This document shows positions 11,456 through 24,300 of a stretch of DNA of 64,000 nt, one piece after another. The position numbers and the translations under genes were made by a program. The stretch covers positions 590,281 to 654,280 of the forward strand of contig NMRA01000224.1 in the NCBI GenBank assembly GCA_002633005.1. Direction: 5' to 3'. The stretch comes from Phoronis australis. Its lineage: Eukaryota > Phoronida > Phoronidae. Every line of letters starts with the position of its first letter. Within the stretch, counting starts at the first letter, position 1. The notes beneath the pieces are model-generated. The model did not search any database. It was not told the origin of the DNA and saw only the letters and a list, made by a program, of their open reading frames with translations.

Positions 11456-11790
11456 GCAAGGGATAGGTTTTCAAAATTTGGCCAAACCATTCCCGGTATG
11501 CACCCAGCGCCACAGGTGGGTGCTTATAAAGAATGGCCAGTGTAATTGTCGGGCTTTGTTGACTAATTTTGCCGAGAAATCGCTGGTTGCATGGAATCGT
11601 TCTTCAAGAGTCAGCGCTTTATGAACAATTATAACAAAATGAAAATGAAGAAGTGAAATTAATCTTGATTTGATGACTAAAATTCTCGATCTACTCAGTT
11701 GAGCAGGCAGTCGGAAAATCTCAGTGCAAACTCTCGCGGCTAGTCTCGTGGTCGCAAGCTCTAATCATATATAGGTCACTTGTGAGACTT

Positions 11791-14540
11791 GGCATTATAC
11801 TGTCAATTCCCTGATTGTAGTCATCACTATTACGAGGGATTACGTAACATGGCTTCATTCGCCCAGTTCATTTGACTAAAAAATAAAAAAAGGCTCAAGG
11901 CTTTTTTCTCATAAAAATGGCTTTATAATAACTTAAGATTATGTTTTCGTTGGCAAACTTAAGTAGTAGGCGATGACAATATGCACCATCTTAGAATCGC
12001 AAGTTTATCGTTGGCCAACTCTAGTAAATTCTCAATCGATTTCTTGAGTCGTTGATGCCAATAAAAATGATTGATTCGTGTTTTATTTTTTATCAAGCCA
12101 GGAGAAATGCAAACTTCAACAAAACGAATTGGAAATCGACTATTCCAATTGTTTGGAAAATACATGTATACGTAAGCTCCGATACACGCTTATTGAATAA
12201 AGTATTCGTGGCTTTCGGATGGCGCAACATCAGATTAAATTCATGCATTCGACATACGTGTGTAAACATAAGGGTCCTCATCACACGACTTCAAACAAAA
12301 CAATACCCAAGTCCAGGCATGCGCTGTGATGCCTCCACACTTATGCGTGCCGATCGTCGTCTTCTCACTTACGTATACATGTAGTTGAAGCTTTGGCAAG
12401 GCTACCTAATTTGGAAACTGAATTGATTGACTACCGTGTTTGCAGTATACTTTTGCGTTATTAATAAGGATGTAAAGAATCCACTAGAAGACCGCTTGTT
12501 TTTTATTTTCTTATTGTTCTGAAAAAGGCAACTGCTCGGGGTCTAATAACTTCTTATCGACTCTAACCATCCTATAAGCAGTATTACATGTATACGTAAG
12601 CACGGGAATAGCATATAATATAAGGTTAGTCTCGAACAAATACGGAGACAGATATCAGCGCTAGAGTCAGGTGCACAACGCTTTCGTTTGGTTCTTTATT
12701 GGTAAATCAAGGATCATGTCAACAGGTGTGTGTATCACCTGAACATATATACACACGTTTGCAACACAAAAGCGACTACAATCCCGTGTTTCGTTCAAAA
12801 AGTGAACTCTTGAGTTTGACCACTTACACTACTTTATATATTTATATTTATCATTGTAATATTTACAACTAGGGTAGCCTCATCAGTTGTCACTGCTTTC
12901 CATGGGGGGCCACTAACCGCTGTAAAATTTATATTGAATTGTTCTTTCCACAGAGAAATAGTTTATTTCTGGGCTTGAAAATGGCTGATTCCATCGGGTC
13001 AACAGACTGACATTTGATTCGTCGGTAAGACGGAAGTCGTCATCGAGAACCAATCGTCTTAGTTGACTGACCTACAATCAACTGACTCGAGCAAAACTCT
13101 TTGTTTTGGTTCCCAGTATAACCAAAAAATTATATCTCTTTAGGTTGTGCATAAAGAAACAACATCTAATTGGCATGACAATGGCGCACTGAATTGAATG
13201 AACATTTGTGTCAGAGATAATTTTTCAATCTTGAACTACGCTTTCAAAGCAGATCATAGAGGGAGCATGGTATGGTCAAAATTTTTACCAAATGGCCTCG
13301 GTTTCGAGATATACCAATTCCTAATGCTAATAGACTCTGAGTTCGAGACAAGGATAAGGTTTGCGCCAGTGCTGCGTATTCATTGCGAAATGAGACCAAC
13401 ACCGTACACCACGGTACGCGGAGGGTACAGCTCACAGAGCTGGTTTCATTACCGGGCGTTCGTAAACGGGGAAAATCTCGTTCCTAATGAGGAAAATTTG
13501 GCATGATCGCACGAGGCATAACTTGAGTGCAATCTAAGAGGAATTCTTCACTTTGGTTCTGTGTAGTCAGGCGCCTGGTTGAATCGCGAAACATTTGTAA
13601 ATTCATCTGATTGCTGAGTGGGTGAACGCAAATATTCGTATGCGTTTTGGTTTCAGATGTCAGCCTGGAAATATCAGTATGTGGATTTTATGCTTGTAGG
13701 ATCATCGACTAAGCTAGGGTATATGGCTCGATACACAACACGGTCGGCCTTGCATTGCGGTCACAGGGCCCCACCACATTTTGTTTGGAAAACTTGCGAC
13801 TACCCCTATGCTAATCAGAGGGTTTTATAGACAGAAAGTTTATTTGCTCGAAAAATTCGCCTCATAGCAATACATGTATATGTGCGCTTCTTAAAAGCAG
13901 TGGGACTTGCTTTTTTTCTGGGAAACACTCCATTTCACGCTCTTGATGTAAACTTGTGTAGGCGAGCAGGTGTTCACGATGACGCTTCTATGCCTTTATT
14001 AACAAGTTTCGTTTCGTCCGTCCAGCTTGGTTTTAGATTAAAGGTATTCTGTAGAATTCTCCAAAATCCACTCGAGCTCTACATGTAGATTACGGGGGAT
14101 AACGCCTTCGCCATGTTATGATCTATATATACATGTACTTGTATCTGAGTTTATGGGGATATATCTGTAGTTTAAAGAGTTTGCTAGTTGAATTGTATAA
14201 CTCCTTTCATAAAAAAACACACCTGATGGTCAACCGGCACTGACACACCGGCGCATATGAGAGTCTGCCAGTTGCTTATCGATTGCTTTATTGCCATGTA
14301 GTTTTCACTGACTATTTATTTCGCAAACATTCTTTAAAAAAGCGGATGAAGAAGCGTGGAATGTGTTTTGATAATTTCGTGTTCTTTAGTACGGAGCCAG
14401 TGAACCTTATTGATGAAACAATGTTTCGTATGGTTACAGTTCGTGCAAGTTGTGTAAAGGTCACGCAAGCATTGGTGTTCTAGAGACGTGCCTCGTTTTA
14501 CAAATTCGCCGACTACTGTACTTAGTGTACTTTTGTACCA
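11791..14540. other. Interval without recognisable gene
   Basis: Several open frames of 60-110 codons occur on both strands (for example 12052-12384 and 13198-13506). None shows a domain, membrane architecture or splice context I trust. ACATGTA words are frequent. I see no RNA gene. Confidence 0.5.
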
Positions 14541-14544
14541 TTAC

Positions 14545-14600
14545 ACATGGGTGGCACAGCACTGAAAAAAGCGGGGGCTATAGCCCCCCGCCCCCCCCCC
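14545..14600 (-). repeat. GC-hairpin repeat cut off by the assembly gap
   Basis: GGCACAGCACTGAAAAAAGC, followed by GGGGGCTATAGCCCCCCGCC and a run of C, is the reverse form of the repeats at 6060-6205 and 63075-63145. The run of C leads directly into the N gap. Confidence 0.75.
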
Positions 14601-15438
14601 NNNNNNNNNNNNNNNNNNNNNNNNNNNNNNNNNNNNNNNNNNNNNNNNNNNNNNNNNNNNNNNNNNNNNNNNNNNNNNNNNNNNNNNNNNNNNNNNNNNN
14701 NNNNNNNNNNNNNNNNNNNNNNNNNNNNNNNNNNNNNNNNNNNNNNNNNNNNNNNNNNNNNNNNNNNNNNNNNNNNNNNNNNNNNNNNNNNNNNNNNNNN
14801 NNNNNNNNNNNNNNNNNNNNNNNNNNNNNNNNNNNNNNNNNNNNNNNNNNNNNNNNNNNNNNNNNNNNNNNNNNNNNNNNNNNNNNNNNNNNNNNNNNNN
14901 NNNNNNNNNNNNNNNNNNNNNNNNNNNNNNNNNNNNNNNNNNNNNNNNNNNNNNNNNNNNNNNNNNNNNNNNNNNNNNNNNNNNNNNNNNNNNNNNNNNN
15001 NNNNNNNNNNNNNNNNNNNNNNNNNNNNNNNNNNNNNNNNNNNNNNNNNNNNNNNNNNNNNNNNNNNNNNNNNNNNNNNNNNNNNNNNNNNNNNNNNNNN
15101 NNNNNNNNNNNNNNNNNNNNNNNNNNNNNNNNNNNNNNNNNNNNNNNNNNNNNNNNNNNNNNNNNNNNNNNNNNNNNNNNNNNNNNNNNNNNNNNNNNNN
15201 NNNNNNNNNNNNNNNNNNNNNNNNNNNNNNNNNNNNNNNNNNNNNNNNNNNNNNNNNNNNNNNNNNNNNNNNNNNNNNNNNNNNNNNNNNNNNNNNNNNN
15301 NNNNNNNNNNNNNNNNNNNNNNNNNNNNNNNNNNNNNNNNNNNNNNNNNNNNNNNNNNNNNNNNNNNNNNNNNNNNNNNNNNNNNNNNNNNNNNNNNNNN
15401 NNNNNNNNNNNNNNNNNNNNNNNNNNNNNNNNNNNNNN
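14601..15438. other. Assembly gap (838 N)
   Basis: An unbroken run of N. Every long open frame spanning it is an artefact. The gap starts in a C homopolymer inside a hairpin-forming repeat, a common cause of sequencing failure. Confidence 0.99.
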
Positions 15439-18378
15439 TTGTCTTCTGACCTGCAGTGTTCCGACATTGCAAATGATTGTCAAGCGGCCAACCGTCTTCC
15501 ACCCATTGCATCATTTGGCGGGAAACTTAGAAATAAGTAATTTTTCTTCAAAATTAAAAAAGTTGCCACTATTTGGCATAAAAAGTGCCTATTTAGCAAG
15601 ATTTTATGGTATTCGATTCATATTAGCTAACTGAAACCTGAAAAAGTAAGAAAATGAATGGTGGGAACTCTTTAACGTGATCATGTTCAGCCTATGTTCT
15701 GCACCAACAACTCATCTAACACGTGCTTAGCTCTGTTCTTTCCCGTTGCGGTTTACTAAGTTGAATGCAATAATTGTTTTACCTTCTCCCGGCACTGCAT
15801 GTATTGCGTATAGTTGCACCCTAGAATGACAGTTTAATGCTCTCGCCTCAGCGTAGTCATTCGAAGTCAGCGTTTGTATTTCAGTTTTACATTGTTTTTT
15901 GTCGTTTGTTTGGGTAATGGCAATTTCATCGCGATTGTTCCGTCAAGTCAATAGCTTGTCGGTACATAAAGGTCGGGTGTAAAATAGAGCAAAGCATTTG
16001 CAATCGTTGAGTTCAATGAAGCATAACGTGGATCACGAGTGTTTTACAAAGTAATAGGACTATTTTATGTGTTTGTAGTGATATTTGAAGTGCGTCCGAA
16101 GGCATTGACAGTGTCCTTTTTACTGTAAACTGTCTGATCAGTACAGCTGTAGTTACCGGATGTGATTTAGTGCCGTTTGGCTCATGATACAGCCCGTTCA
16201 TAGACAACTTAAATGTCATGGTTGGTGTTATTTAAAAATTCTTTATCGCATTGCTGACATTTTTTTTACCTTTGCTTATCTATCAAAAACTGCTATTTAC
16301 ATTTCCACGTGCTAAAACTGGAACTCAGTTTAACTATACGGTAAAGTGTCGATCCGTTCAAAACAGTTCACAGCAATTAAAATTGATGTGAACTGTTTTT
16401 TTTTTCATATCATTGGTGCTGTCTTAGATATCGCTGTGTTTCGTCCCCTCTGTCCACCCATTGCAAATAAACTGCGTATAAAGGCCCAAGGGTCTATGAA
16501 TGAAACTGCACCAATATCCAGAATTAGTCGTATCATGCAAGCAAGCGGGAAACACTTGAGTAAGACCAAGTACCACGATTTTGAAATAGCACAGAGTGAG
16601 CAAAGTTGCAAAGCGCTCCATACACGACACTGGTGTGTTGTAATCTTGTACAACCAACTCTAAGTAGGGGTTTTATCTGGCATATGCCGATCAAACGGGC
16701 AATCACTGCATTCGTCCTCACACGCTGCCCTGGATGTGCCGCCACTAGTACTGGCGCGTACTGCAGTCAGAAGGCCTTGACACCATCTGTTAAAATCACA
16801 TCGATGGAGCTGCTGATTGAAATGGATCCACATAACACAGCTCAGTTTGTTGTACTTTTAGAAGTAATGTAATGATATCCGTTTATCGCAGATGCAACCA
16901 CGAGAGGAGTAAAGCCGAAGTGCGGACAGAATGACTTCTCTGAAGACAAAGTTGGAGACAATACGTGGAGATGGAGCATATGATGACATAAGACACAACT
17001 CAAATAACAGGTGTGTTAGCTGGCTTCCATAGTACCATGGCTCCGAAAGTAATTCCTGTCTGTCTGATGTCGACGTTAGGCAGATGATTTTATAAGCTCT
17101 TTGTATTTCTATTTTTGTCTCGATTAACTTTAAACTCTCACACTGGCTGCAAAGTGCGTAATCAAGTACAAGTTGTGCATGTGTTCTGATAGTCCTGCCT
17201 TGAAACCGTAAGTCAGCGTGTTCGCGTATATTTATCAAATGTAATAACTTGTGTCCAGTACACTCACTAAGGTGCGTCGATTAACTCCTTTTGAAAGAGC
17301 GGGAATCCCCAAACATTGCCCAACAGGCTGCTTGGCTTCATGAATTTGCAAGGATTTGAATGCATCTTTCGATCCTTCGATTTCCGATGTAATTGCGAGA
17401 AAGGACTAATTGAAAAATAAATCACGATTTTCCACCATTCAGAATATGATGTAACGAGTTCAGCGTAGTAGAAGTCCTGTGCATTGAAACCACGTGGTCT
17501 TGGGTAATTGTAGTGCGAGAAGTTAACCTCAGATTTCTGATTTAGCACTCATTAGCGTCTATGGTTATCTGGTGAAACGTCACGACTTCGTCATCATGGA
17601 GCATTGCAACCAGTGCTTTGGGATGCTCTTGGTAAAATTGGTTTCTTGTCATAAAATGAGATAACACTAGACAACGAGAATCAAGCTTGCCACCTGTTTC
17701 GAAGAAGTTTTGGAAACGGTATAGTCCCTTTCCGAAATAAGCGTACTTTTATTTAATTAGGTATGGATGAAAACGTAAAACCTCATTTTGCGTAACATAT
17801 GTACCAAATGGATGTGTCAGGAGTTTCACATTCATGTATGTTCATCTCGTTCAACTTCTTATCGCGTTTTTACTACGAACGCGAGCCCCATGAATTGTTA
17901 TGAGTTGGAAAAATCAGATTTGTGAGGCCGGTATTCGTGGTGAACGAAGCGTTTAATACACATTTACATGTACGACAGAGTCACGGGTATTCGAGGATTC
18001 GGTTCCAAAGAAATAAATATTGGGAAGAATTGACTTAAGCCTTAAAGTGAGGAATCGATTACCAATACTGCATAAGGGTTAACTATTAATAGACATCAAC
18101 TATTAACATGCAGTATGCATATAGAAATCAGCAATGATTTAAAATGATTTTTAACATTTTGTTATTTTCAGTCACGCGTAATCATAATTAAAATTCCCGC
18201 GACCTCTATCGGACGCCGTTTGTCAGCGGCTAATCCGCGTGAACACAATTTTCCCTCCATGGCAGTTGAGCCAGTATTGGTTTGGTGAGACTTGTACATG
18301 ATTCGTCGCTGTTATGATTTCGTAACTTACTTTTACTTGCCTCGTGTATTCATGTGATTTGTGAAAGATTTGTCTTAG
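15439..18378. other. Interval without recognisable gene
   Basis: The longest frame is a minus-strand one of 126 codons at 16858-17238, with no recognisable domain. Frames at 16346-16872 overlap one another on both strands, as chance frames do. I report no gene here. Confidence 0.5.
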
Positions 18379-19268
18379 GTTTAAAGGCGAAGGCAACCTT
18401 TTTTCATGTCATTTTTAGCAAAAATAAGGTTCGTTGATTATCCCAGACATACTTTTCATTTAATTATAGCTTTTTGTAATTTCAACAATTACTCGTCCTT
18501 TATTCCGGAAGTGACGTTTTGGGAGGCAAGCATTTCGCGCCATTTTTTCATATAGTCTTACTATGAAAGCTGATTATTGTTCTACTTCTGTTGTGATAAG
18601 TTTGGTCGTCGTTTGCTTTTGTTTACGAGTCAGTCAACATGCCACACTGTTGCTGCGTAACGAGATGTAGTCATTATCGTCTAACGGACAGAGGAACAAT
18701 TGTTCCACTTGTCCGAATGTCCCGCAACACACTCCCACTGGATGGTGACCTGAGCACACAAACTGCTTGCCGTGTGACTCCCTCGCCACACACCTAGCAC
18801 CTTCTAAATAGCTCCAGTATTTTAGACAAATCCTCAATAATTTGGCTCGCCGATCTATTCATTGGACAACAAACTGTCCTCGTCACTGGGTGTCGAACGG
18901 GGCCTGTATTTACTCCTTCTACTCAACATCGCAGCAGGGTTGCTTACAGGCTCTGTGCGATAATGAGAACATCCCGGTACGCAGCAACAGTGTTGCATGT
19001 TGACTGACTCGTAAGCAAAAGCAAACGACGACCGAACTTGTCACAGCCGAGGTATAACAATAACTGACTCGACAGCTCTCACAGTCACACTTATATGAAA
19101 AGAAATTGGGGCGAAAATTTTGCGTCCCAAAACGTCACTTCCGGAGTAAAGGACGGATAATTAATTAAATTTCGAAAAGCTGTAATTCAGTGAAAAATAT
19201 GTCTGGGATAATCAACAAACCTTATTTTTGCTAAAAATGACAGGAAATAAGGTTGCCTTTCCCTTTAA
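18379..19268. mobile_element. Foldback element made of two THAP-transposon 5' ends
   Basis: Arms of about 300 bases (18379-18678 and 18966-19268) are inverted copies of each other. Each runs from TTAAAGG-GAAGGCAACC, through GGAAGTGACGTTTTGGGA and GGTCGTCGTTTGCTTTTG, to an ATG. In both arms that ATG starts a THAP-like N-terminus (MPHCCCVTRCSHYR at about 18639 plus strand; MQHCCCVPGCSHYR at about 19001 minus strand). The two 5' ends face each other across about 290 bases of unique centre. The centre holds no continuing THAP domain. The structure suggests a non-autonomous foldback derived from a P-like element, different in sequence from the one at 9487. Confidence 0.7.
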
Positions 19269-19923
19269 TGTCCTGTTCAAGACGACAGAGCAGAAATTAC
19301 GGTGAGGACTCAGAATAAATAAACACAATGCCTAAGAATTGATTACGAATACTAAACAGGATAATGAATTGTGAATTGATGGATAATCGACTGCAATTAT
19401 CCCATTCACTAAATATTAAGAGATTTTCTTTCTGAAGTCACAATATCGCCGGTCCTCTTAAATCGGACTGACTCACCCAAAACAGGACTCCGGGGAGCAA
19501 ATAGGACCACCGCACCAGAAAATGGGACTGACGCACCTCAAAACATGACCGGCCCACCACAAAACATTACTGCCCGGGATTGAAACCTCAGTGACAAGCA
19601 AGCTAAGAGTTATTACCGGCTGGCCTACACAGATTACAATGGAGCTACGTATTTACGTATGCATATGCAGGTCTTGTGCCGATTAATTTCCAGAGACGAA
19701 ATCGTTTGTGGGCTACAGGACACTTCGCCTTGTAACAGCGGCCCTTTAGAGTTTTAACCCCAAACCAACCACGTTGCATGCTTTTGAGCTTAATAATAAT
19801 AACTTTAACCACTTCTTAAGTTTTAGAACAAAATGAAAATCGTTTTCTCCAATTTGACGTTTTAGTCAAGAAAAAAAGGGCGTTCTGGTTCTCGGGTGAA
19901 GCATCATCATAACTAGCCTCTGT

Positions 19924-19958
19924 GCGCCAAGCTGTATACTAAATATACAGCTTGGCGC
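19924..19958. repeat. Perfect palindrome, 15-base arms
   Basis: GCGCCAAGCTGTATA at 19924-19938 and its exact reverse complement at 19944-19958 flank the loop CTAAA. It lies in the interior of the foldback at 19449-21385. Confidence 0.85.
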
Positions 19959-20079
19959 CGATGTGGGTAAAACACTGAACATGTAAATTCTTCACCGAAT
20001 TGGTGTTAATAACGACACTCTTCCTTGAGTAAACTAAATTATTTATCGGCACTCGCCGGGAAAAAATTTCGTTCTGTCG

Positions 20080-20448
20080 TTATTCTGCTGCTAAAAGTGA
20101 GATGCGTTCTTTTAGGGCGGCTAGTTCTTTTTTCACCGATTCTTCAGTGAGCTCCTCTTCTCTTCTACGAGGCTGCGTACATGGCACAACAAAAATTGGA
20201 ACTGGTTTTATTTCGTCATAAGTTTTTAGTATTTAAATACCAATAAACCGAATTTCGAAACAAATCTTGTTGTTGCGAAATTGAGTCATCATCTTCCGAA
20301 AGATGTCGCAAAATTTTAGGAAATGGCGCTTGCTCGTGTCACGAGCGCGACCGAGTTTTCTGTTACAATAGGCAAACAAATGACGTTCATCAGATTGTTT
20401 TTCACTCAAGCGACTGCAACCTGCAAGGTAAGTGTTGATTGACACCAT
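20080..20448 (-). pseudogene. Coding remnant inside foldback element, unknown protein
   Basis: The minus-strand frame from the ATG at 20448 reads through 71 codons (including SRLSEKQSDERHLFAYCNRK) to a TAA at 20233-20235. It stays open in the same frame afterwards as TYDEIKPVPIFVVPC, then RRREEELTEESVKKELAALK and ERISLLAAE before a TAA at 20080. The second part is strongly protein-like: an acidic and basic coiled coil at a C-terminus. It may instead be a separate last exon. I do not recognise the family. Its place between foldback arms suggests a captured or transposon gene. Confidence 0.45.
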
Positions 20449-21385
20449 AGATGTACTATAGTCTATGTTGACACCTAGATCATGACGGCGACATCCTGTT
20501 GGCTACAACTTGTTCGATTCTATAGCCCCAACAACAAGTTGGGAAATTTACCCCCGTAGCCAATGTCTTACACGCCTGATTAACTCCATTCTGGCATTCA
20601 TGGTTGGAGGGCCTGCGCTCTTTTGTTCGATAATTGCTCTAATCTCCGATCAGATCGTATCTAGCCTGACTGGGCAGTGCTGATAAAAATAAAAGTTAAG
20701 TTATAACATATTTGAGCTTAAACCAATAACATTTCTGAATTCCTCCTCAAATGCTGATCATGTTCCGTTTTTGAATCACCGAAATCGCCCAACTTCAACA
20801 GAAGTTAAGACAATCTATTCTGTCCAAACGGATTACCAACGCACTGGGTTTGACTGTGTTCATACGCGTTCGGTAATAGCGTGCAACCACCATACGTTTC
20901 CTTTGAAGCCTGGGAGATAATTGGCCTGCTTGTTATCATACGGGACAAAAGACTGAGCTGGGCAGTTAACAAAAGAGTCAGATGTTATCGCACGTTCAGC
21001 ACCCCTCACGTCTGGAAAAAATACTGAACTACAGAACGCTGTATTGTTTTGCATGCGCCTGCTCCGGTCGCTAGCTCTACATTTTGATATAAGTTTCACG
21101 ACGAGGTGACGAGCAGAACTATATCCGGGCTGTGCTACCAAGCTTTATTTTGGCGATAGGCTTTACACAGCTAGCTGACCGTTACGTCATAACCCGCAGT
21201 ATCATTCAAAGGCATTGATAACTACATATTGTCCGGCGGTCATGTTCAGTCCCCGGCGGCCCTGTTTTGTGGTGGGGCAGTCATGTTTTTTTGGTGCGTC
21301 AGTCCCATTTTCTGGTGTGGTGGTCCCATTTGATCCCCGGAGGTCCTGTTTTGGGGGAGTCGGTCCGTTTTGGAGGACCGGCAGT

Positions 21386-24300
21386 CATGTTGTTTCTCAC
21401 CCTTGAATATGGCATTAGGTAAAAGGTTCATTGGTTAAATGGGGATCAGGAGGTTCAAATGACGTCAAGCCTAAGAATCCTGAACAATTTAAAAAATACC
21501 AACACCTGTCGCATATCGATTTTACCAAAAAATCCCATGGGTACCGCGACATACATGTACAAACGCTTGATTTCTCAAAGTTTTAGCTAGCATCGGTGAC
21601 TACATTTTTTTTTCATTTACATTCCTGGAAATGGTTTTAGAGATGTAATAATACATACATGTACATTCAAGCACTGATTAATCCGCTAATCTGGCAAACC
21701 CGATAAGACGATCGCCATCTGTGGGCGGCAATCAAAATAAGGTGATTCGATTAAAAACCTCCAAATTCCAATACGTAACGTCTGCGGAAAAGAGAATTGG
21801 AACTACACTGTACCAGTGTATGGTGAAGCGTGGGTTGCTTTAAAATAACAAACGTGGCAATAATTTTGTGAAAACTGCAGCGCAATTGCGGCAAAAATAT
21901 TGTGACAAGGTTTAATGCGTGTCGTGTGTGCAGCATTGTGGGTAAATGGCGCAGAATTAGAGGTTCGAATTTGATATTTATTATAGCGACTGACAATAAT
22001 TAATTCTGTAGCCTCAGGGATTATACTCTACATACCACCACATCTCCTTGTCAACTAAAGTGATGTTGCCTTCAATAATAGGATCACAGCAAGTACGACC
22101 TTTTAAATTCAGACATTGTGTAAATTACGTACGTTCTGTTGAGAAGGAAGGTACTACTGCTGTATAGAAATATAGGTTAGTTGTCTTCACATTTCTATAA
22201 TGTGCCAATCGGTAAGGCAATTACCTCTTAATCCCCTCTTACAAAGTTTCACGAGATTATGAGATACTTCTGTGGACAATTATGAAGCATTAGGAGATTA
22301 TCGTCGCCTGAGTTCACACTAAAGCCCGGGACTGGTGAGAGTGACAGTTTGTAAACGCGGTTGATGGTCTTTCCAATAGCCAATATATTTAAGTTGCTTT
22401 GGCCAAGTTTGTTCAAAGTTACAGATGAGCTAGTACTGTTTTATTGACAGCAAAGCTGAATAGCTAGCGTACAATGGCAATTATTGACCGTTAGAAGCTT
22501 TGTCAACATTTACAACAAATATTAGCGCGTCTCTCTACAATCAATGGGTAAACACTACCCTCCTTGGCTATGAATCGTAGCAATCCAACCAGTAACCAGA
22601 ATAGTGGCGTTCAATTTTACTATTATTCGCGTTAAAACATAAGGTTTATCTTCATATTAGTTAAGTGATCAGTGAGCACGCTATTTCGGGACGCGGCTTA
22701 GAAATCAATGGGAACTCGGAAATGACAGTCTAATGCCGATCTGTTGCTGTGGTCTGGTGCTCGAGTATGCACGTACAGTAGTTGTTTTTAGAGTGCTTTA
22801 GTCAAGTTGGGTAAGTATAGCGCATTTACATTTCCTGCTTTATTAGCTAGTACCAAGAGCTCCAAAGTTCGTTTTCTGAAATTGAGTGTATTTGTTACCT
22901 TCACCGCGAATAAAAACTCGGGCGTGCATTCGTAAACAGGGGCCATAGAAACAGAAAATTGACAAGGACATGAGGCTAGGACAATTATGCGTAGTTTACA
23001 CAGTTTTTGGCATAAATAGTACCGTTCGTAAAATTTAATTTGTAAATAGAGCCTAAGGAAAATTGAATAAACTCTCGTAATGCCTTGAAGCTCGCCGCGA
23101 ATAAAAGGTTCGGGAAGCCATGCAAACTTAGAAGTCTATCTTTCATTTACGTTCCGAAATATTCCTATGTGTGTACATTTGGAAACTTTTCCGGATATAA
23201 GCTCATGGACTATATGGGTCTGTTTTTGGAAAATCCGGTTGTTTGGATTCAGCTGTTAGACAACTTTACACTCGTATTTTTTATCCCTGTCCACAGTGGT
23301 GAAGGAAAGGAGCCCCGGCACAGTGTGCAAGTTTTAAATTATCTTCCGAATAATTTCCGAGCTACGCTAATCCAGGAATGAGATCACCTTTAGGACAAGC
23401 CTTGCGCATATTGACACAATGTCAACCACTGGCATACAATAAACTAAAGTGTGAAGAATTGCGCATTTGTTTATAAAAAATGTTCCTACCTAGATCATTC
23501 AAAAGCACATGAACAGCAGCGTTAAGTTGGTGAAGGCATGGGGGCAAGACCATGCAAGACTTTGTATGAATATCTTTAAAACAGCTTGGTAATTCAAAAC
23601 AATAGAAAGTTGCCAGAGTTAACCATCCACGAGGCTCTGTTATTTAACCGGAGTCACTGTTTTAGAACAAAGTCACGCCAGGGTTTAATTCACTCCAAAA
23701 CAAGCAACAATTCAGTTCAATTTCTTGGGTTATCCTACGCAAGCAAACGGAAAACCAATAAAACATAGGACAGAAACTTACAGTGAATACACCCTCACGA
23801 TACTATTATTACGCCAATTAAAACACCTCATTTAGGGATCACAATAAGACGAAGCGTGCGGGTTCTGTTGCACAAAATCAAGAAAAGTCAAGTTATAGCA
23901 GGGTGTGACGTAGACCAGAGCTATGAAACAGCAAAATTCCATGTTTTTGTCATTTTAGTACAAATGGTCACTTTTCGCCGTTGTCCGTCGGTCAAATGTT
24001 CGTTGAAATCAAAAATCAAGGCCAGCGATTAAATATTATTATCCAGTGGCCGAGGATTAGCTCTGCCAGCAGATCGTTTGACTGTGGCTGGGTAGTTGCA
24101 GGGTTTATTTCACACCACGGTTTATCTCAGAAAATCACTTTCGTCGACGATAATGTCCGGGGACTTTTTCAGTGGCAATAAGAAACTTGCAATTCGGAGT
24201 CATGGGGTTTACTAGAGGCACATGTTTTATTCCTTTACCTGTCACAGATGTTGTGTATGGCGTGGTGCTGCTTATATGTTAAAGAAAATACGTGTACAAG

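Larger units (their letters stand above)
7060..11790. mobile_element. Repeat R1, left copy, interrupted by two insertions
   Basis: Blocks at 7060-8455, about 9408-9486 and 11456-11790 align in the same order and orientation with the uninterrupted copy at 53945-56935. Shared landmarks include CATAGAA-TCTAG near the start, GGTTTTAGAATATG, AAAGTAAAAGTTAGTGATC, the CA-rich tract, AACTTTTCATTTAG and CTCAGTGCAAACTCTCGCG near the end. Between the blocks sit two insertions (about 8461-9407 and 9487-11455). I see no transposase or reverse transcriptase frame and no clear terminal repeats, so the class is unknown. It is an old, non-coding interspersed element. Confidence 0.8.
19449..21385. mobile_element. 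Foldback element with G-rich tandem-repeat arms
   Basis: The left arm (19449-19565) and the inverted right arm (21236-21385) share an ordered series of words such as GCCGGTCCTC, CCAAAACAGGAC, CCGGGGA-CAAAT-GGACCACC, CACCAGAAAATGGGACTGAC and CCACCACAAAACA. Each arm is itself a set of degenerate repeats of roughly 20-25 bases built on GGGACTGACGCACC-AAAA. This is the architecture of foldback (FB-like) transposons. The interior of about 1.67 kb contains a short palindrome at 19924-19958 and a coding remnant on the minus strand at 20080-20448. Confidence 0.7.

Noticed and set aside
14450-15634. Open frames of 300-394 codons on both strands
   Set aside because: They consist almost wholly of N from the assembly gap, so the lengths are artefacts.
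16858-17238. 126-codon minus-strand frame
   Set aside because: It is the longest gap-free upstream frame but shows no motif, signal or coiled coil, and its composition resembles random AT-rich DNA.
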